A DNA stretch of 64,000 nt from Chitinophagaceae bacterium (GCA_019752045.1 JAIEMP010000020.1:1-64000), one strand, 5' to 3'. Shown: positions 53,679 through 61,887, numbered from the stretch's first letter. Translations and numbers: made by a program. The notes: generated by a model from the sequence alone, not told the origin.

Positions 53679-54774
53679 ATGACACTCGAAAAATTAAACG
53701 ATATAAGGGAACGCATTCTTGTCCTGAGGAGGTTTCTTTGACGTCGAGAACCGACAATATAAAATAAGCGAAGACAAGCAACTCACACTAAGTCCCGGAT
53801 TCTGGGACGATAATAAGCGTGCAACTGAAATTTTAAAAGAAATCAAGAACAACGAGTATTGGGTAAAACTTTACGAAGATACCAATAGCGCTGTTGAAGA
53901 TTTTGCTGTGCTGTTTGAGTTCTGGAAGGCAGGCGATGCAACAGAAGAAGAAACCAAAGAAGCATACGAAAAATCAGTTGCTGGTATTGAAGACGCTGAA
54001 TTTAAAAGCACCCTCAACCAACCAGAAGACGAATTGCCCGCTGTTTTACAAATTAACTCCGGTGCCGGTGGTACTGAAAGCCAGGATTGGGCCGAAATGC
54101 TCTCCCGGATGTATCGCATGTACGGCGAAAAGCAAGGCTGGAAAGTAACCGAGATGGATTGGCAGGATGGCGATGGTGCCGGTATTAAAACCTGTACCTA
54201 TCAATTCGATGGTCCGTTTGCGTATGGTTTTCTGAAAGCCGAAAGCGGCGTTCACCGTTTGGTACGTATTTCACCATTTGACAGTAATGCAAGAAGACAT
54301 ACGTCTTTTGTAAGCGTATATGTGTATCCGTTAGTAGATGACACCATTACCATTGAAATTAATCCGGCCGATGTGAAGATGGAAACATCCAGAAGTGGTG
54401 GAGCCGGCGGACAAAACGTAAACAAAGTTGAAACCAAAGTACAGTTAACACATATTCCTACAGGAATTGTAGTGGTTTGTCAGCAAGACAGAAGTCAGCT
54501 TGGTAACCGTGAACTTGCCATGCAAATGCTAAAAAGCCGTTTGTATGAAATGGAATTGCAAAAGCGGAATGAGTTGAAGGATGCTACGAATGCAAAGAAG
54601 AAAAAGATCGAGTGGGGCAGCCAGATACGCAGTTATGTATTTCATCCATACAAAATGATTAAAGATCACCGTACAGATTTTGAAGTAGGTAACATCGGCC
54701 CTGTAATGGATGGTGAGCTGGATGGATTTATTAAAGCTTATTTAATGAGTGAGAAAGAAGCAGAAGCTAAATAA
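53679..54774 (+). CDS. prfB: Peptide chain release factor 2, with programmed +1 frameshift
   Basis: RF2 releases finished proteins at UGA and UAA. The ORF track shows only codons from 53908, because the gene is split between two frames. It starts at ATG 53679 ([20 protein letters not shown]), reaches CTT-TGA at 53736-53741 and shifts +1 to read GAC (53740 onward) to the end, 364 residues in all. An AGGAGG (53727-53732) sits 3 bases before the CTT, as in the classic frameshift site. GGQ ([13 protein letters not shown]) and the SPF stop-codon-reading motif (VRISPFDSN) are present. Low RF2 lets TGA be read late and favours the shift, an autoregulatory loop. Confidence 0.95.
53727..53742 (+). promoter_or_regulatory. 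Programmed +1 frameshift signal in prfB
   Basis: AGGAGG-TTT-CTTTGAC: an internal Shine-Dalgarno-like AGGAGG, the slippery CTT, and the in-frame TGA followed by C. It matches the classic RF2 site apart from one base in the SD-like motif. Confidence 0.93.
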
Positions 54775-54805
54775 TTGTTTAATCAAACAATAAGATGAAG
54801 GATCT

Positions 54806-55354
54806 ATGCAAAAGAGTTTCTTACTGTTACTGATGATGTATTTTTTTGCAGCCTGCAACAGCGGTGAAACAGCCGAAGAGAAACCATTTACGTTTGAAAC
54901 AGAACCAGCTGCTAAAACAGAACAGTCAGCAACGGCCAAGGATAGCAATACAGCAAGAACAGCAGCACAGCCATTTGAACTTACAGCAGAAGAAGAGCTG
55001 GACGATGCCGCTTTTGTAAAGAGTGCGAAACCTTCTACCTGGAGCGAGGCGGGTATTACTGATCCTCTTGCATTTAAAAATTTTTTGAAGAAACTGCAGT
55101 ACTGGTCTGCCAATGATATGAAAGACAGTATAGCAACTGTACTTGCTTATCCTATCGTGCATCCATATATAGTCAACAAGCAGGATTTCATTGAAAAGTA
55201 TGGTACCTACTTTAACAGCAAAGTGAAAACTGCACTTGCAAATCAAAAACTGAATAGTTTATTCCGAAGTTATCAGGGTGTAATGCTGACTGGTGGCGCA
55301 TTGTGGTTTAAACAAAAAGAGGCAGGTTTTAAAATAACATTCATCAACAATTAA
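54806..55354 (+). CDS. Lipoprotein of unknown function
   Basis: A 182-residue lipoprotein; MQKSFLLLLMMYFFAAC carries the lipobox with Cys17. A low-complexity Ala/Thr/Glu stretch (residues about 25-65) leads to a helical domain, with WSEAGITDPLAFKNFLKKLQYWSANDMKDSIATVL and FKQKEAGFKITFINN at the end. No known motif is seen. It starts 31 bases after prfB and ends 11 bases before pruA, so co-transcription is plausible. Confidence 0.7.
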   Translation: MQKSFLLLLMMYFFAACNSGETAEEKPFTFETEPAAKTEQSATAKDSNTARTAAQPFELTAEEELDDAAFVKSAKPSTWSEAGITDPLAFKNFLKKLQYWSANDMKDSIATVLAYPIVHPYIVNKQDFIEKYGTYFNSKVKTALANQKLNSLFRSYQGVMLTGGALWFKQKEAGFKITFINN

Positions 55355-55365
55355 ACAACATTTTT

Positions 55366-56997
55366 ATGAACCTTGGTTATTTCAATTACCCCATGCCGGT
55401 GAATGAACCGGTGTTGAATTATTCAGCAGGAAGTGCAGAAAAGAATCGGTTGAAAGAGGTGTTGGCTGAATTAAAAAGTTCAGAGATTGATGTGCCCATG
55501 TACATTGGCAGCAAAGAAGTACGTACAAATAATAAAATTGCCATGCGCCCTCCGCATGAACATAAACATGTATTGGGTTACTTTCATGCAGGTGAAGAGA
55601 AGCATGTGCAACAGGCAATTGATGCAGCCCTTGCTGCAAAAGAAAGCTGGGCAAATATGAGTTGGGAAAGCCGTGCAAATATTTTTCTCCGTGCTGCCGA
55701 TTTGATTGCAACCAAGTATCGTCCGTACATGAATGGTACAACCATGCTGGGGCAGAGTAAGAATGTGTATCAGGCAGAAATTGATGCTGCATGTGAAATC
55801 ATCGACTTTCTCCGTTTCAATGTTCATTTCTTAAGTGATATTTATCGTCAACAGCCCATCAGCGGTGCAGGTATGCATAACCGTATGGAATACCGTCCGC
55901 TCGAAGGTTTTGTACTGGCAGTAACACCGTTCAACTTTACTGCCATTGCCGGTAACCTGCCAACAAGTGCAGCCATGTGCGGTAACGTAGTGGTATGGAA
56001 ACCTGCCAACACAGAAGTGTACAGTGCACAAATGATCATGCGAGTATTAAAAGAAGCAGGCTTGCCCGATGGCGTGATTAATTTAATTTATGTGGATGGG
56101 CCAACGGTTGGTAAGGTTTGTTTTAATCATAAAGAATTTGCAGGTGTGCATTTCACCGGTTCAACAGGTGTATTCAACAACATGTGGGAAACCATTGGTA
56201 AAAACATGGGGATGTACCGTACCTATCCACGTATTGTTGGTGAAACAGGCGGTAAAGATTTTGTGTTGGCACATAAAAGTGCAGATCCGGATGTGGTGGT
56301 AACAGCGTTGTTGCGTGGTGCGTTTGAATACCAGGGACAAAAATGTTCGGCTGCATCAAGGGCTTATATTCCCAGCAACATGGCAGAGGAAGTGAAGAAG
56401 AAATTAATTGCCGGTGTAAAGAGTTTCAAAATGGGAACAGTTGAAAATTTCACCAACTTTATTAATGCGGTGATTGATGAAAAAAGTTTTGATAACATCA
56501 AACGATACATTGATCATGCAAAGAAAGATGAGAAAGCTGAAATCTGGGTGGGAGGTAAGTGCGATAAAAAAGAAGGATACTTTGTACAGCCAACAGTGAT
56601 TGAAGCAAAGAGTCCCAAATATGTAACCATGTGCGAAGAAATATTCGGACCGGTACTAACGGTGTACGTGTATCCGGCAAATGGTTTTGAGCGTGCGCTG
56701 GAACTTGTTGATACCACATCTCCTTATGCATTAACAGGTGCAGTTATTTCACAGGATCGTGATGCGGTAGAATTAGCAACTGCAAGACTTCGTAACTGTG
56801 CAGGTAATTTTTATATCAACGATAAACCAACCGGTGCAGTAGTTGGGCAACAACCTTTTGGTGGTGCAAGAGCAAGCGGTACCAATGATAAAGCAGGAAG
56901 TATTTTAAATTTATACCGTTGGTTAAGTGCACGAACAATTAAAGAAACATTTAACCCGCCAACAGATTATCGTTATCCGTTTTTGAGCGAAGAATAA
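55366..56997 (+). CDS. pruA: L-glutamate gamma-semialdehyde dehydrogenase (delta-1-pyrroline-5-carboxylate dehydrogenase)
   Basis: A 543-residue aldehyde dehydrogenase, the length of the dedicated P5C dehydrogenase family, oxidising glutamate semialdehyde with NAD+ in proline catabolism. Visible are FVLAVTPFNFTAIAGNLPTSAAM, the NAD-binding FTGSTGVFNNM, the glutamate segment IVGETGGKDF and the catalytic Cys in EYQGQKCSAASRAYIP. The N-terminal MPVNEPVLNY and C-terminal QQPFGGARASGTNDKAG complete it. The proline dehydrogenase partner is not seen nearby. Confidence 0.93.
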   Translation: MNLGYFNYPMPVNEPVLNYSAGSAEKNRLKEVLAELKSSEIDVPMYIGSKEVRTNNKIAMRPPHEHKHVLGYFHAGEEKHVQQAIDAALAAKESWANMSWESRANIFLRAADLIATKYRPYMNGTTMLGQSKNVYQAEIDAACEIIDFLRFNVHFLSDIYRQQPISGAGMHNRMEYRPLEGFVLAVTPFNFTAIAGNLPTSAAMCGNVVVWKPANTEVYSAQMIMRVLKEAGLPDGVINLIYVDGPTVGKVCFNHKEFAGVHFTGSTGVFNNMWETIGKNMGMYRTYPRIVGETGGKDFVLAHKSADPDVVVTALLRGAFEYQGQKCSAASRAYIPSNMAEEVKKKLIAGVKSFKMGTVENFTNFINAVIDEKSFDNIKRYIDHAKKDEKAEIWVGGKCDKKEGYFVQPTVIEAKSPKYVTMCEEIFGPVLTVYVYPANGFERALELVDTTSPYALTGAVISQDRDAVELATARLRNCAGNFYINDKPTGAVVGQQPFGGARASGTNDKAGSILNLYRWLSARTIKETFNPPTDYRYPFLSEE

Positions 56998-57020
56998 ATT
57001 CGTATTGTCATTTAAATTGT

Positions 57021-57048
57021 AAAGCCGCAATCCTGCGGCTTTTTATTT
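57021..57048 (+). terminator. Terminator after pruA
   Basis: AAAGCCGCA / TGCGGCTTT with loop ATCC, followed by TTATTTTT. Confidence 0.88.
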
Positions 57049-57180
57049 TTTATCTGTTTATAATCAATCTGATAGATACGATTTAATGATGAACTTATGC
57101 GGCTTTTTTTTGTTTTGGCATGATTTTTTTAGAGGGTAGAAATTCGGCAGAAGTTTTTATTCATTTAAAAAAGTAAAACG

Positions 57181-57747
57181 ATGAAAGTATTATTATTATC
57201 AGCAGCATTAGTCGTATCCGGTATTGGTTATGCACAGCATAATGTTCATTACGGGTTAAAGGCAGGAGTAAACGTTTCAAATGTACCGGCATCTGCAGGA
57301 AATGGATATAGCAGTAAGGTGGGCTTCAATGGAGGAGGTACCATGCACATTCATTTAAGTAAATCATGGGCTTTGCAACCTGAAGTGATGTACTCTGCAC
57401 AGGGAGGTAAAAGCGGCAATCAGACTTTGCAGCTCGATTACATCAATGTACCTCTGCAGTTGCAGTATATGTTTGATAAAGGCTTTCGTTTACAAACAGG
57501 ACCGCAGGCAGGTTTTCTTACTGCAGCGAATGTTAAAAGCGGCAATGTAAAATCGAGTGTGCGTAACAATTTTAAGCCTGTTGACTTAGCATGGACCTTT
57601 GGTGCAAGTTTTGTTGCGCCCAATGGTTTAGGCATTGATGCACGTTACAATCTTGGTCTTACACGCATCAACGAAGCGGGACCGGTTGATTTGCGAAACA
57701 ATGTTTTCCAGGCCGGTTTGTTTTATCAGTTTAAACACAAGTATTAA
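57181..57747 (+). CDS. Outer-membrane beta-barrel protein, porin-like
   Basis: A 188-residue protein with signal peptide MKVLLLSAALVVSGIGYAQ. It shows the PorT/OmpA-like barrel pattern (VHYGLKAGVNVSNVP, SKSWALQPEVMYSAQGGK, LQLDYINVPLQLQYMF, FRLQTGPQAGFLTA, GIDARYNLGLTRI) and ends with NVFQAGLFYQFKHKY, the terminal aromatic strand typical of outer-membrane barrels. Small proteins of this type are abundant in the phylum and mostly lack assigned roles. It stands alone with a hairpin terminator. Confidence 0.82.
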   Translation: MKVLLLSAALVVSGIGYAQHNVHYGLKAGVNVSNVPASAGNGYSSKVGFNGGGTMHIHLSKSWALQPEVMYSAQGGKSGNQTLQLDYINVPLQLQYMFDKGFRLQTGPQAGFLTAANVKSGNVKSSVRNNFKPVDLAWTFGASFVAPNGLGIDARYNLGLTRINEAGPVDLRNNVFQAGLFYQFKHKY

Positions 57748-57768
57748 TTGTATTTCGTTCAATAACAT

Positions 57769-57796
57769 AAAGCCGGCTGCAACTGCAGCCGGCTTT
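57769..57796 (+). terminator. Hairpin after the beta-barrel gene
   Basis: A 13-bp perfect stem, AAAGCCGGCTGCA / TGCAGCCGGCTTT, with a very short loop. No clear T tract follows, so termination is likely but not certain. Confidence 0.65.
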
Positions 57797-57833
57797 GCTG
57801 TAAAATAAATTTCTGTTTCAACTCTACAAAAGA

Positions 57834-57841
57834 TAAATTCG
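57834..57841 (+). promoter_or_regulatory. -7-like box upstream of pyrR
   Basis: TAAATTCG, the TTCG variant of the consensus, 19 bases before the GTG start of pyrR. A TTTC lies 20 bases further upstream. Confidence 0.4.
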
Positions 57842-57860
57842 TTTTCTAAAGCAATCTGGA

Positions 57861-58370
57861 GTGAAGACCATTTTAACAAACGAGCAATTACAATTAACCA
57901 TACAGCGCCTCAGCCATCAGCTGATCGAAAATCATTTTCCGTTTACAGATACTGTTTTAGTTGGGTTGCAGCCGAGGGGTATTTTTCTTGCAGATAAAAT
58001 TGTTTCAGCCATTGAAACATTATATCCCGCCATCAAATTAAACTATGGCAAACTGGATATTACGTTTTACAGAGATGATGCACATAAACAACTGCATGTG
58101 GCCAATCAAACCACTATTCAGTTCAGCATTGAAAATAAAAAAGTCATTCTTATTGATGATGTGTTATACACCGGCCGCACTATCCGTGCGGCAATGGATG
58201 CACTGATTGACTTTGGTCGCCCGGCTAAAGTAGAACTCTGCGTATTGGTTGATAGAAGGTTCAACCGCCAACTCCCCATACAGCCCGACTACACAGGCAA
58301 AGCCATTGACTCCATCTTATCACAAAAAGTAACGGTTGATTGGGAAAAACCGGAAGTGATATTATTATAA
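57861..58370 (+). CDS. pyrR: PyrR-type uracil phosphoribosyltransferase / regulator
   Basis: A 169-residue type I phosphoribosyltransferase starting at GTG (MKTILTNEQLQLTIQRL). The PRPP loop is KVILIDDVLYTGRTIRAAMDAL, and VGLQPRGIFLA and ITFYRDD are also typical of PyrR. In Gram-positive bacteria PyrR binds pyr mRNA and regulates attenuation and also makes UMP. In this phylum the enzymatic role is likely, the RNA role not shown. pyrB lies downstream in the same direction but is separated by the inserted four-helix-bundle cassette. Confidence 0.9.
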   Translation: MKTILTNEQLQLTIQRLSHQLIENHFPFTDTVLVGLQPRGIFLADKIVSAIETLYPAIKLNYGKLDITFYRDDAHKQLHVANQTTIQFSIENKKVILIDDVLYTGRTIRAAMDALIDFGRPAKVELCVLVDRRFNRQLPIQPDYTGKAIDSILSQKVTVDWEKPEVILL

Positions 58371-58460
58371 AATTGAATAGAAAAATCCAAAATCCAAATA
58401 CCAGAATCCAAAAAAGGCAGTTTTCATAATAATAATTTATCAAAATAGAAACATCTTCTT

Positions 58461-58814
58461 ATGTCAGCTCAACTTGAGGAAAGGACTTATCATTTTGCAA
58501 ATGATGTGAGGAATTTTTGCAGAAAGTTAACTTGGGACGTCATCAACCAGGAAGACATAAAACAGGTAGTACGTTCAAGCGGATCAGTAGAGGCGAATTA
58601 CATAGAAGCGAATGAAAACCTTGGTCAGGCAGATTTGCGAATGCGGATAAGGATTTCAAGAAAGGAAGCGAAAGAATCCATCCGTTGGCTGAGGTTATTA
58701 CATATCGAAACTAAAAAGGCAGAGCTTGAGTCGGAAAGGTCAAGGTTAATAGATGAAGCCGATCAACTTCGGAAAATATTCTCTGCAATTCTTTTAAAAT
58801 TGGGTGATAAGTGA
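58461..58814 (+). CDS. Four-helix-bundle protein (23S rRNA intervening-sequence/S23 family-like)
   Basis: A 117-residue, mainly helical protein (MSAQLEERTYHFANDVRNFC, VRSSGSVEANYIEANENLGQADLRMRIRISRKEAKESIRWLRLLH). It matches the four-helix-bundle family first met inside 23S rRNA intervening sequences and now seen in many bacterial genomes as orphan genes. Proteins of the fold form pentamer-like rings in related Avd accessory proteins of diversity-generating retroelements. No reverse transcriptase is nearby. It sits inside inverted CCAAAATCC-type repeats between pyrR and pyrB. Confidence 0.85.
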   Translation: MSAQLEERTYHFANDVRNFCRKLTWDVINQEDIKQVVRSSGSVEANYIEANENLGQADLRMRIRISRKEAKESIRWLRLLHIETKKAELESERSRLIDEADQLRKIFSAILLKLGDK

Positions 58815-58860
58815 CTTCGTTCAATTGCAAGGGGTTGCTGATTTTTTGCCTTTTGAGTAT

Positions 58861-58969
58861 TGGGTTTTGGATTTTCTATTTTGGGTTCTGTCTTTTGGAT
58901 ATTGGGTTTTGGATTTTCTATTTTGGGTTCTGTCTTTTGGATATTGGGTTTTGGATTTTCTATTTTGGG
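58861..58969 (+). repeat. 42-bp tandem repeat, 2.7 copies
   Basis: Unit TGGGTTTTGGATTTTCTATT... at 58861-58902 and 58903-58944, and a partial third at 58945-58969. The unit length is a multiple of three, so it stays open in several frames and produces the spurious WVLDFLFWVLSFG ORFs. Confidence 0.9.
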
Positions 58970-58994
58970 TTTTGCCTTCCGAACCTTAGCTTTG
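58964..58994 (+). promoter_or_regulatory. pyrB promoter, partly inside the repeat
   Basis: TTTG (58964-58967), within the last 42-bp unit, and TAGCTTTG (58987-58994) are exactly 19 bases apart. The pyrB ATG follows 7 bases after the -7 box, so the message would be nearly leaderless. Confidence 0.75.
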
Positions 58995-59001
58995 CTTTTT
59001 A

Positions 59002-59934
59002 ATGCAACTATCCACTCGTCATCTGCTCGGCATTAAAGATCTTACGGCTCAGGATATTCAGTTAATCCTCGATACAGCCACTCAATTCAAAGAAGTTTTA
59101 CAACGACCCATTAAAAAAGTTCCATCACTTCGTGATGTAACCATTGTAAATCTGTTTTACGAAAACTCTACCCGCACAAGGATCTCCTTCGAACTGGCGG
59201 AAAAAAGATTGAGTGCTGATACCATTAATTTTACTGCATCCGGTTCATCAGCAGCAAAAGGAGAAACATTGTTAGATACAGTGAATAATATCCTGAGCAT
59301 GAAAGTGGATATGGTAGTGATGCGGCACAGTGCCAGCGGTGCACCACATTTTTTGGCCAAACATATTCCGGCTGCTATAGTAAATGCAGGCGATGGAATT
59401 AATGAACATCCCACACAAGCCTTACTCGATGCATTTTCTATACGGGAGAAATTAGGAACATTGGAAGGAAAAAAAATTGCCATCCTTGGTGATATCATGC
59501 ATAGCCGTGTTGCGCTCAGCAATATTTATTTATTAAAGAAGATGGGAGCTGAAGTAACCGTTGCCGGTCCGCCCACATTGATACCAAAATATCTGCAACA
59601 GGCATTTAATGTAAACGTATCGTATAACATTGAAGAAACATTAAAGTGGTGTGATGTGGCCAATGTGTTGCGTATTCAGCTGGAGCGGCAAAGTCAGCCA
59701 TTGTTCTCTTCTCTGCGGGAGTATAATCTTGCATACGGAATCAGCCGAAAGTTATTGGATTCATTAAATAAAGAAATTGTGATTATGCATCCCGGCCCAA
59801 TCAACCGGGGGGTGGAAATAGACAGTGATGTGGCCGATAGCAAACAATCCATTATTCTGCAACAGGTAGAAAATGGAGTAGCTGTAAGAATGGCCGCACT
59901 GTATCTGCTTGCAGGAAAACGTACAGAAAACTGA
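59002..59934 (+). CDS. pyrB: Aspartate carbamoyltransferase catalytic subunit
   Basis: PyrB (310 residues) condenses carbamoyl phosphate and aspartate in pyrimidine synthesis. Carbamoyl-phosphate motifs are FYENSTRTRISFELAEKRL, with the later VMRHSASGAPHFLAK and INAGDGINEHPTQALLDAF-like region (VNAGDGINEHPTQALLDAFSI). The C-terminal aspartate site includes VLRIQLERQ and MHPGPINRGVEID. Length is normal for the catalytic chain. pyrI is not adjacent. Its likely promoter lies at the end of the upstream repeat cassette. Confidence 0.97.
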   Translation: MQLSTRHLLGIKDLTAQDIQLILDTATQFKEVLQRPIKKVPSLRDVTIVNLFYENSTRTRISFELAEKRLSADTINFTASGSSAAKGETLLDTVNNILSMKVDMVVMRHSASGAPHFLAKHIPAAIVNAGDGINEHPTQALLDAFSIREKLGTLEGKKIAILGDIMHSRVALSNIYLLKKMGAEVTVAGPPTLIPKYLQQAFNVNVSYNIEETLKWCDVANVLRIQLERQSQPLFSSLREYNLAYGISRKLLDSLNKEIVIMHPGPINRGVEIDSDVADSKQSIILQQVENGVAVRMAALYLLAGKRTEN

Positions 59935-60157
59935 TAGAACCTGCTATTAACCAATGAAATTAATGGGTAGCTGCAGAACAAAAATGATCGTTCAGTTTAT
60001 CTGTTTTTCACATGGTTATTCTCTCATGGTTTATTAAGTGTTGCAGATCCTGTTCTACGTTCAACTTATACTTTCCCGTATAAACCTTCGCATACCCGTT
60101 CAAACGGCAAACCTGCCCTTTCAGTGTCTATCGTTTTAAACGGCATTTGAGTGCAGC

Positions 60158-60165
60158 TACATTTG
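60158..60165 (+). promoter_or_regulatory. -7 box upstream of the DUF4382 gene
   Basis: TACATTTG with TTTT 20 bases upstream. It would start the transcript near 60172, favouring the ATG at 60251/60257 over the ORF-track start. Confidence 0.5.
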
Positions 60166-60256
60166 ATTTGAGATGGATCAGTTCATGAACAGGCTCTCAC
60201 AAAGAGTTTTATTCAGGACAGTACATCATAAATCCTTTTACTTAAAAACAATGCAC

Positions 60257-61054
60257 ATGAAAACAATGATTAAAGTACTGGCAGCAGTAACCTTGCTTAT
60301 GATTTTTTTACTGCTCAGTTGCAATAAAGAAAAATCTGTAAATACCGGCCGGCAAAAAATCAGCATTTATTTAACTGATAACCCGATTGATTTTAAAGCC
60401 GTGAATATTGATATACAGCGTATAGAAGTTAAGGTTGAAATAGACAGTGCAGGGATTGAACGTGAATTTTGGCATGAACTGCAGATACGCCCCGGCGTTT
60501 ACAATATTCTAAACTTCCGCAACGGAGTTGATACGTTGATAGCGCAGGGCTATATACCCGGAGGTGAGATAAAGAAACTACGTATAACGCTGGGTACCCG
60601 CAACTCAGTTGTAATTGATACTACTACTTATCCGCTGTTGTTAAAAGAACCTTTTGTGATTATTGACTTAGATGACGATCTGGAAGAAATTAATCCGGCT
60701 GAGTTTAAACTGATGTTAGACTTTGATGCCTGTGGTTCTATTATAAGAATCAATAACAACCAATTTGAATTAAGACCACGTATCCGCACATTTTCTGATG
60801 ATGATGACGGGCGAATTGAAGGTACCATCATGCCTAAAGAAGCCAGAGCTATCGTATCTGTAAAATCGGGTACACAAACCCTGCTTGCAATACCGGATGA
60901 AGATGACGGTGAGTTTAAAATTCGTGGAATAAAAACCGGGGTGGTTGATCTGTTTGTAGATGCAACGGCTAATGGTTACAGAGATACCACCATCCGGAAT
61001 ATTATTGTGGGCGACCGGGATGTAAAGCTGGGGACAATTGTGCTGAAGAAGTAA
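60257..61054 (+). CDS. DUF4382-type lipoprotein
   Basis: A 265-residue lipoprotein from MKTMIKVLAAVTLLMIFLLLSC, with lipidated Cys at position 22. The mature part begins RQKISIYLTDNPIDFKAVNIDIQRIEV and continues HELQIRPGVYNILNFRNGVDTLIAQGYIPGGEIKKLRITLG, the pattern of the DUF4382 family. A Asp/Glu-rich stretch (IDLDDDLEEINPAEF, FSDDDDGRIEG) may bind metal. A carboxypeptidase-regulatory-like beta domain (IEGTIMPKEARAIVSV) forms the C-terminus. No function is established. An alternative ATG 6 bases upstream cannot be excluded. Confidence 0.78.
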   Translation: MKTMIKVLAAVTLLMIFLLLSCNKEKSVNTGRQKISIYLTDNPIDFKAVNIDIQRIEVKVEIDSAGIEREFWHELQIRPGVYNILNFRNGVDTLIAQGYIPGGEIKKLRITLGTRNSVVIDTTTYPLLLKEPFVIIDLDDDLEEINPAEFKLMLDFDACGSIIRINNNQFELRPRIRTFSDDDDGRIEGTIMPKEARAIVSVKSGTQTLLAIPDEDDGEFKIRGIKTGVVDLFVDATANGYRDTTIRNIIVGDRDVKLGTIVLKK

Positions 61055-61085
61055 CAACGGTGCTGTTCATTCTATGTAAAACCAC

Positions 61086-61120
61086 AACCGGTTTCTCTTC
61101 GGGGAGAAGCCGGTTTTTAT
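61086..61120 (+). terminator. Terminator after the DUF4382 gene
   Basis: AACCGGTTTCTC / GAGAAGCCGGTT form a 12-bp stem with one wobble and loop TTCGGG, followed by TTTATT. Confidence 0.85.
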
Positions 61121-61129
61121 TGCTTCTTC

Positions 61130-61410
61130 TTTAGCCAAACTTTTATTTTCCGGAACTCACCGATAAAATCTGATGGTTGAACGATGAGCGCTATTATACT
61201 GTAAAAACCCGCCCTACATTTACATTACAGAGAGCAACAGAAAAGAATTTAAATCCAATATCTGTAAAAGAACCCAATCCAAATCCTAAAAAAGAACCAG
61301 ATCCAAATCCAAGTCCTTGAAAAACCAATGAGTTACCGGACCCCTGAAACATCAACATCAGGAAACCCTACAACCACAATAAGTCCCGCCAAAAGCGGGG
61401 CTATTTTTTT
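61130..61410 (+). ncRNA. Candidate small RNA gene, array copy 1
   Basis: The unit carries an upstream block ACCGATAAAAT-N7-TTGAACGATGAGC, then exactly 25 bases to a -7 box (TACATTTA, 61215-61222). The predicted transcript (about 61229-61409, roughly 180 nt) begins AGAGAGCAACAG. It has two GAACCMRATCCAAATCC boxes (at 61270 and 61294) with a 24-nt period, then CCTGA/TCAGG and a terminator (AGTCCCGC / GCGGGGCT plus T run, 61382-61410). It has no ORF conserved between copies. RNA status is inferred from promoter and terminator signals. Confidence 0.65.
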
Positions 61411-61443
61411 ATGATCATCATCCGGGATCATTTAGATTTTACT

Positions 61444-61748
61444 TTTTAGCTAAACTCCTGTTTTCAGGATCTCACCGATAAAATAAGTATGTTGAACGAT
61501 GAGCTCTTAACAGCAACAACAACCTGCTTTATATTTACATTACAGAGAGCAACAGAAAAAAGTAAATCCAATACCTGTAAAAAGAACCCAATCCAAATCC
61601 TGTAAAAGAACCAGATCCAGATCCTAAAAAAGAACCCAATCCAAATTCATGACCTTGAAAAACCTATGAGTTACCGGACCCCTGAAACAACAACATCAGG
61701 AAACCCAACAACCACTATAAGTCCCGCCAAAAGCGGGGCTGTTTTTTT
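61444..61748 (+). ncRNA. Candidate small RNA gene, array copy 2
   Basis: Same design as copy 1: ACCGATAAAAT-N7-TTGAACGATGAGC (61474-61504), 25 bases, -7 box TATATTTA (61530-61537). The transcript of about 205 nt has three GAACC boxes at 61584, 61608 and 61632, each 24 nt apart. The tail TGAGTTACCGGACCCCTGAA matches copy 1 almost exactly, and it ends in the same GTCCCGC/GCGGGGC terminator (61720-61748). This is the longest of the three copies. Sequence between copies 1 and 2 and after copy 2 is not conserved. Confidence 0.65.
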
Positions 61749-61887
61749 ATAGCTATTGCAGGTTGCAGTTTTATACAGCAAAGCTTTCGAAGTATAGAAG
61801 GATGATGTCGGGAACAGCCGATTCATTTATTTGATGAACCCTTTTGCCTGATGCAATAGCCGCAGAAGCGGATTTCTTCAACCCAAT

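Larger units (their letters stand above)
58376..58969. mobile_element. Inverted-repeat-flanked four-helix-bundle cassette
   Basis: The left arm (58376-58413, AATAGAAAAATCCAAAATCC...) matches the reverse complement of the right-hand repeats (58861-58969), for example AATAGAAAATCCAAAACCC. Between them lies one gene, for a four-helix-bundle protein. The left arm begins 6 bases after the pyrR stop. The right arm holds 2.7 copies of a 42-bp unit. The structure looks like a small mobile cassette inserted between pyrR and pyrB. Its boundaries are approximate. Confidence 0.6.

Noticed and set aside
53908-54774. prfB starting at 53908 as a 288-residue protein
   Set aside because: This would lack the N-terminal domain; a full 364-residue RF2 is restored by the programmed frameshift from 53679.
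58804-59002. Trp-rich ORFs 58804..58989 and 58811..59002
   Set aside because: They are translations of a 42-bp tandem repeat, open in more than one frame because 42 is a multiple of three.
60173-60256. Longer start for the DUF4382 lipoprotein
   Set aside because: A -7 box lies at 60158-60165, so 60173 would be at or before the transcript start, and the lipoprotein signal begins at 60257.
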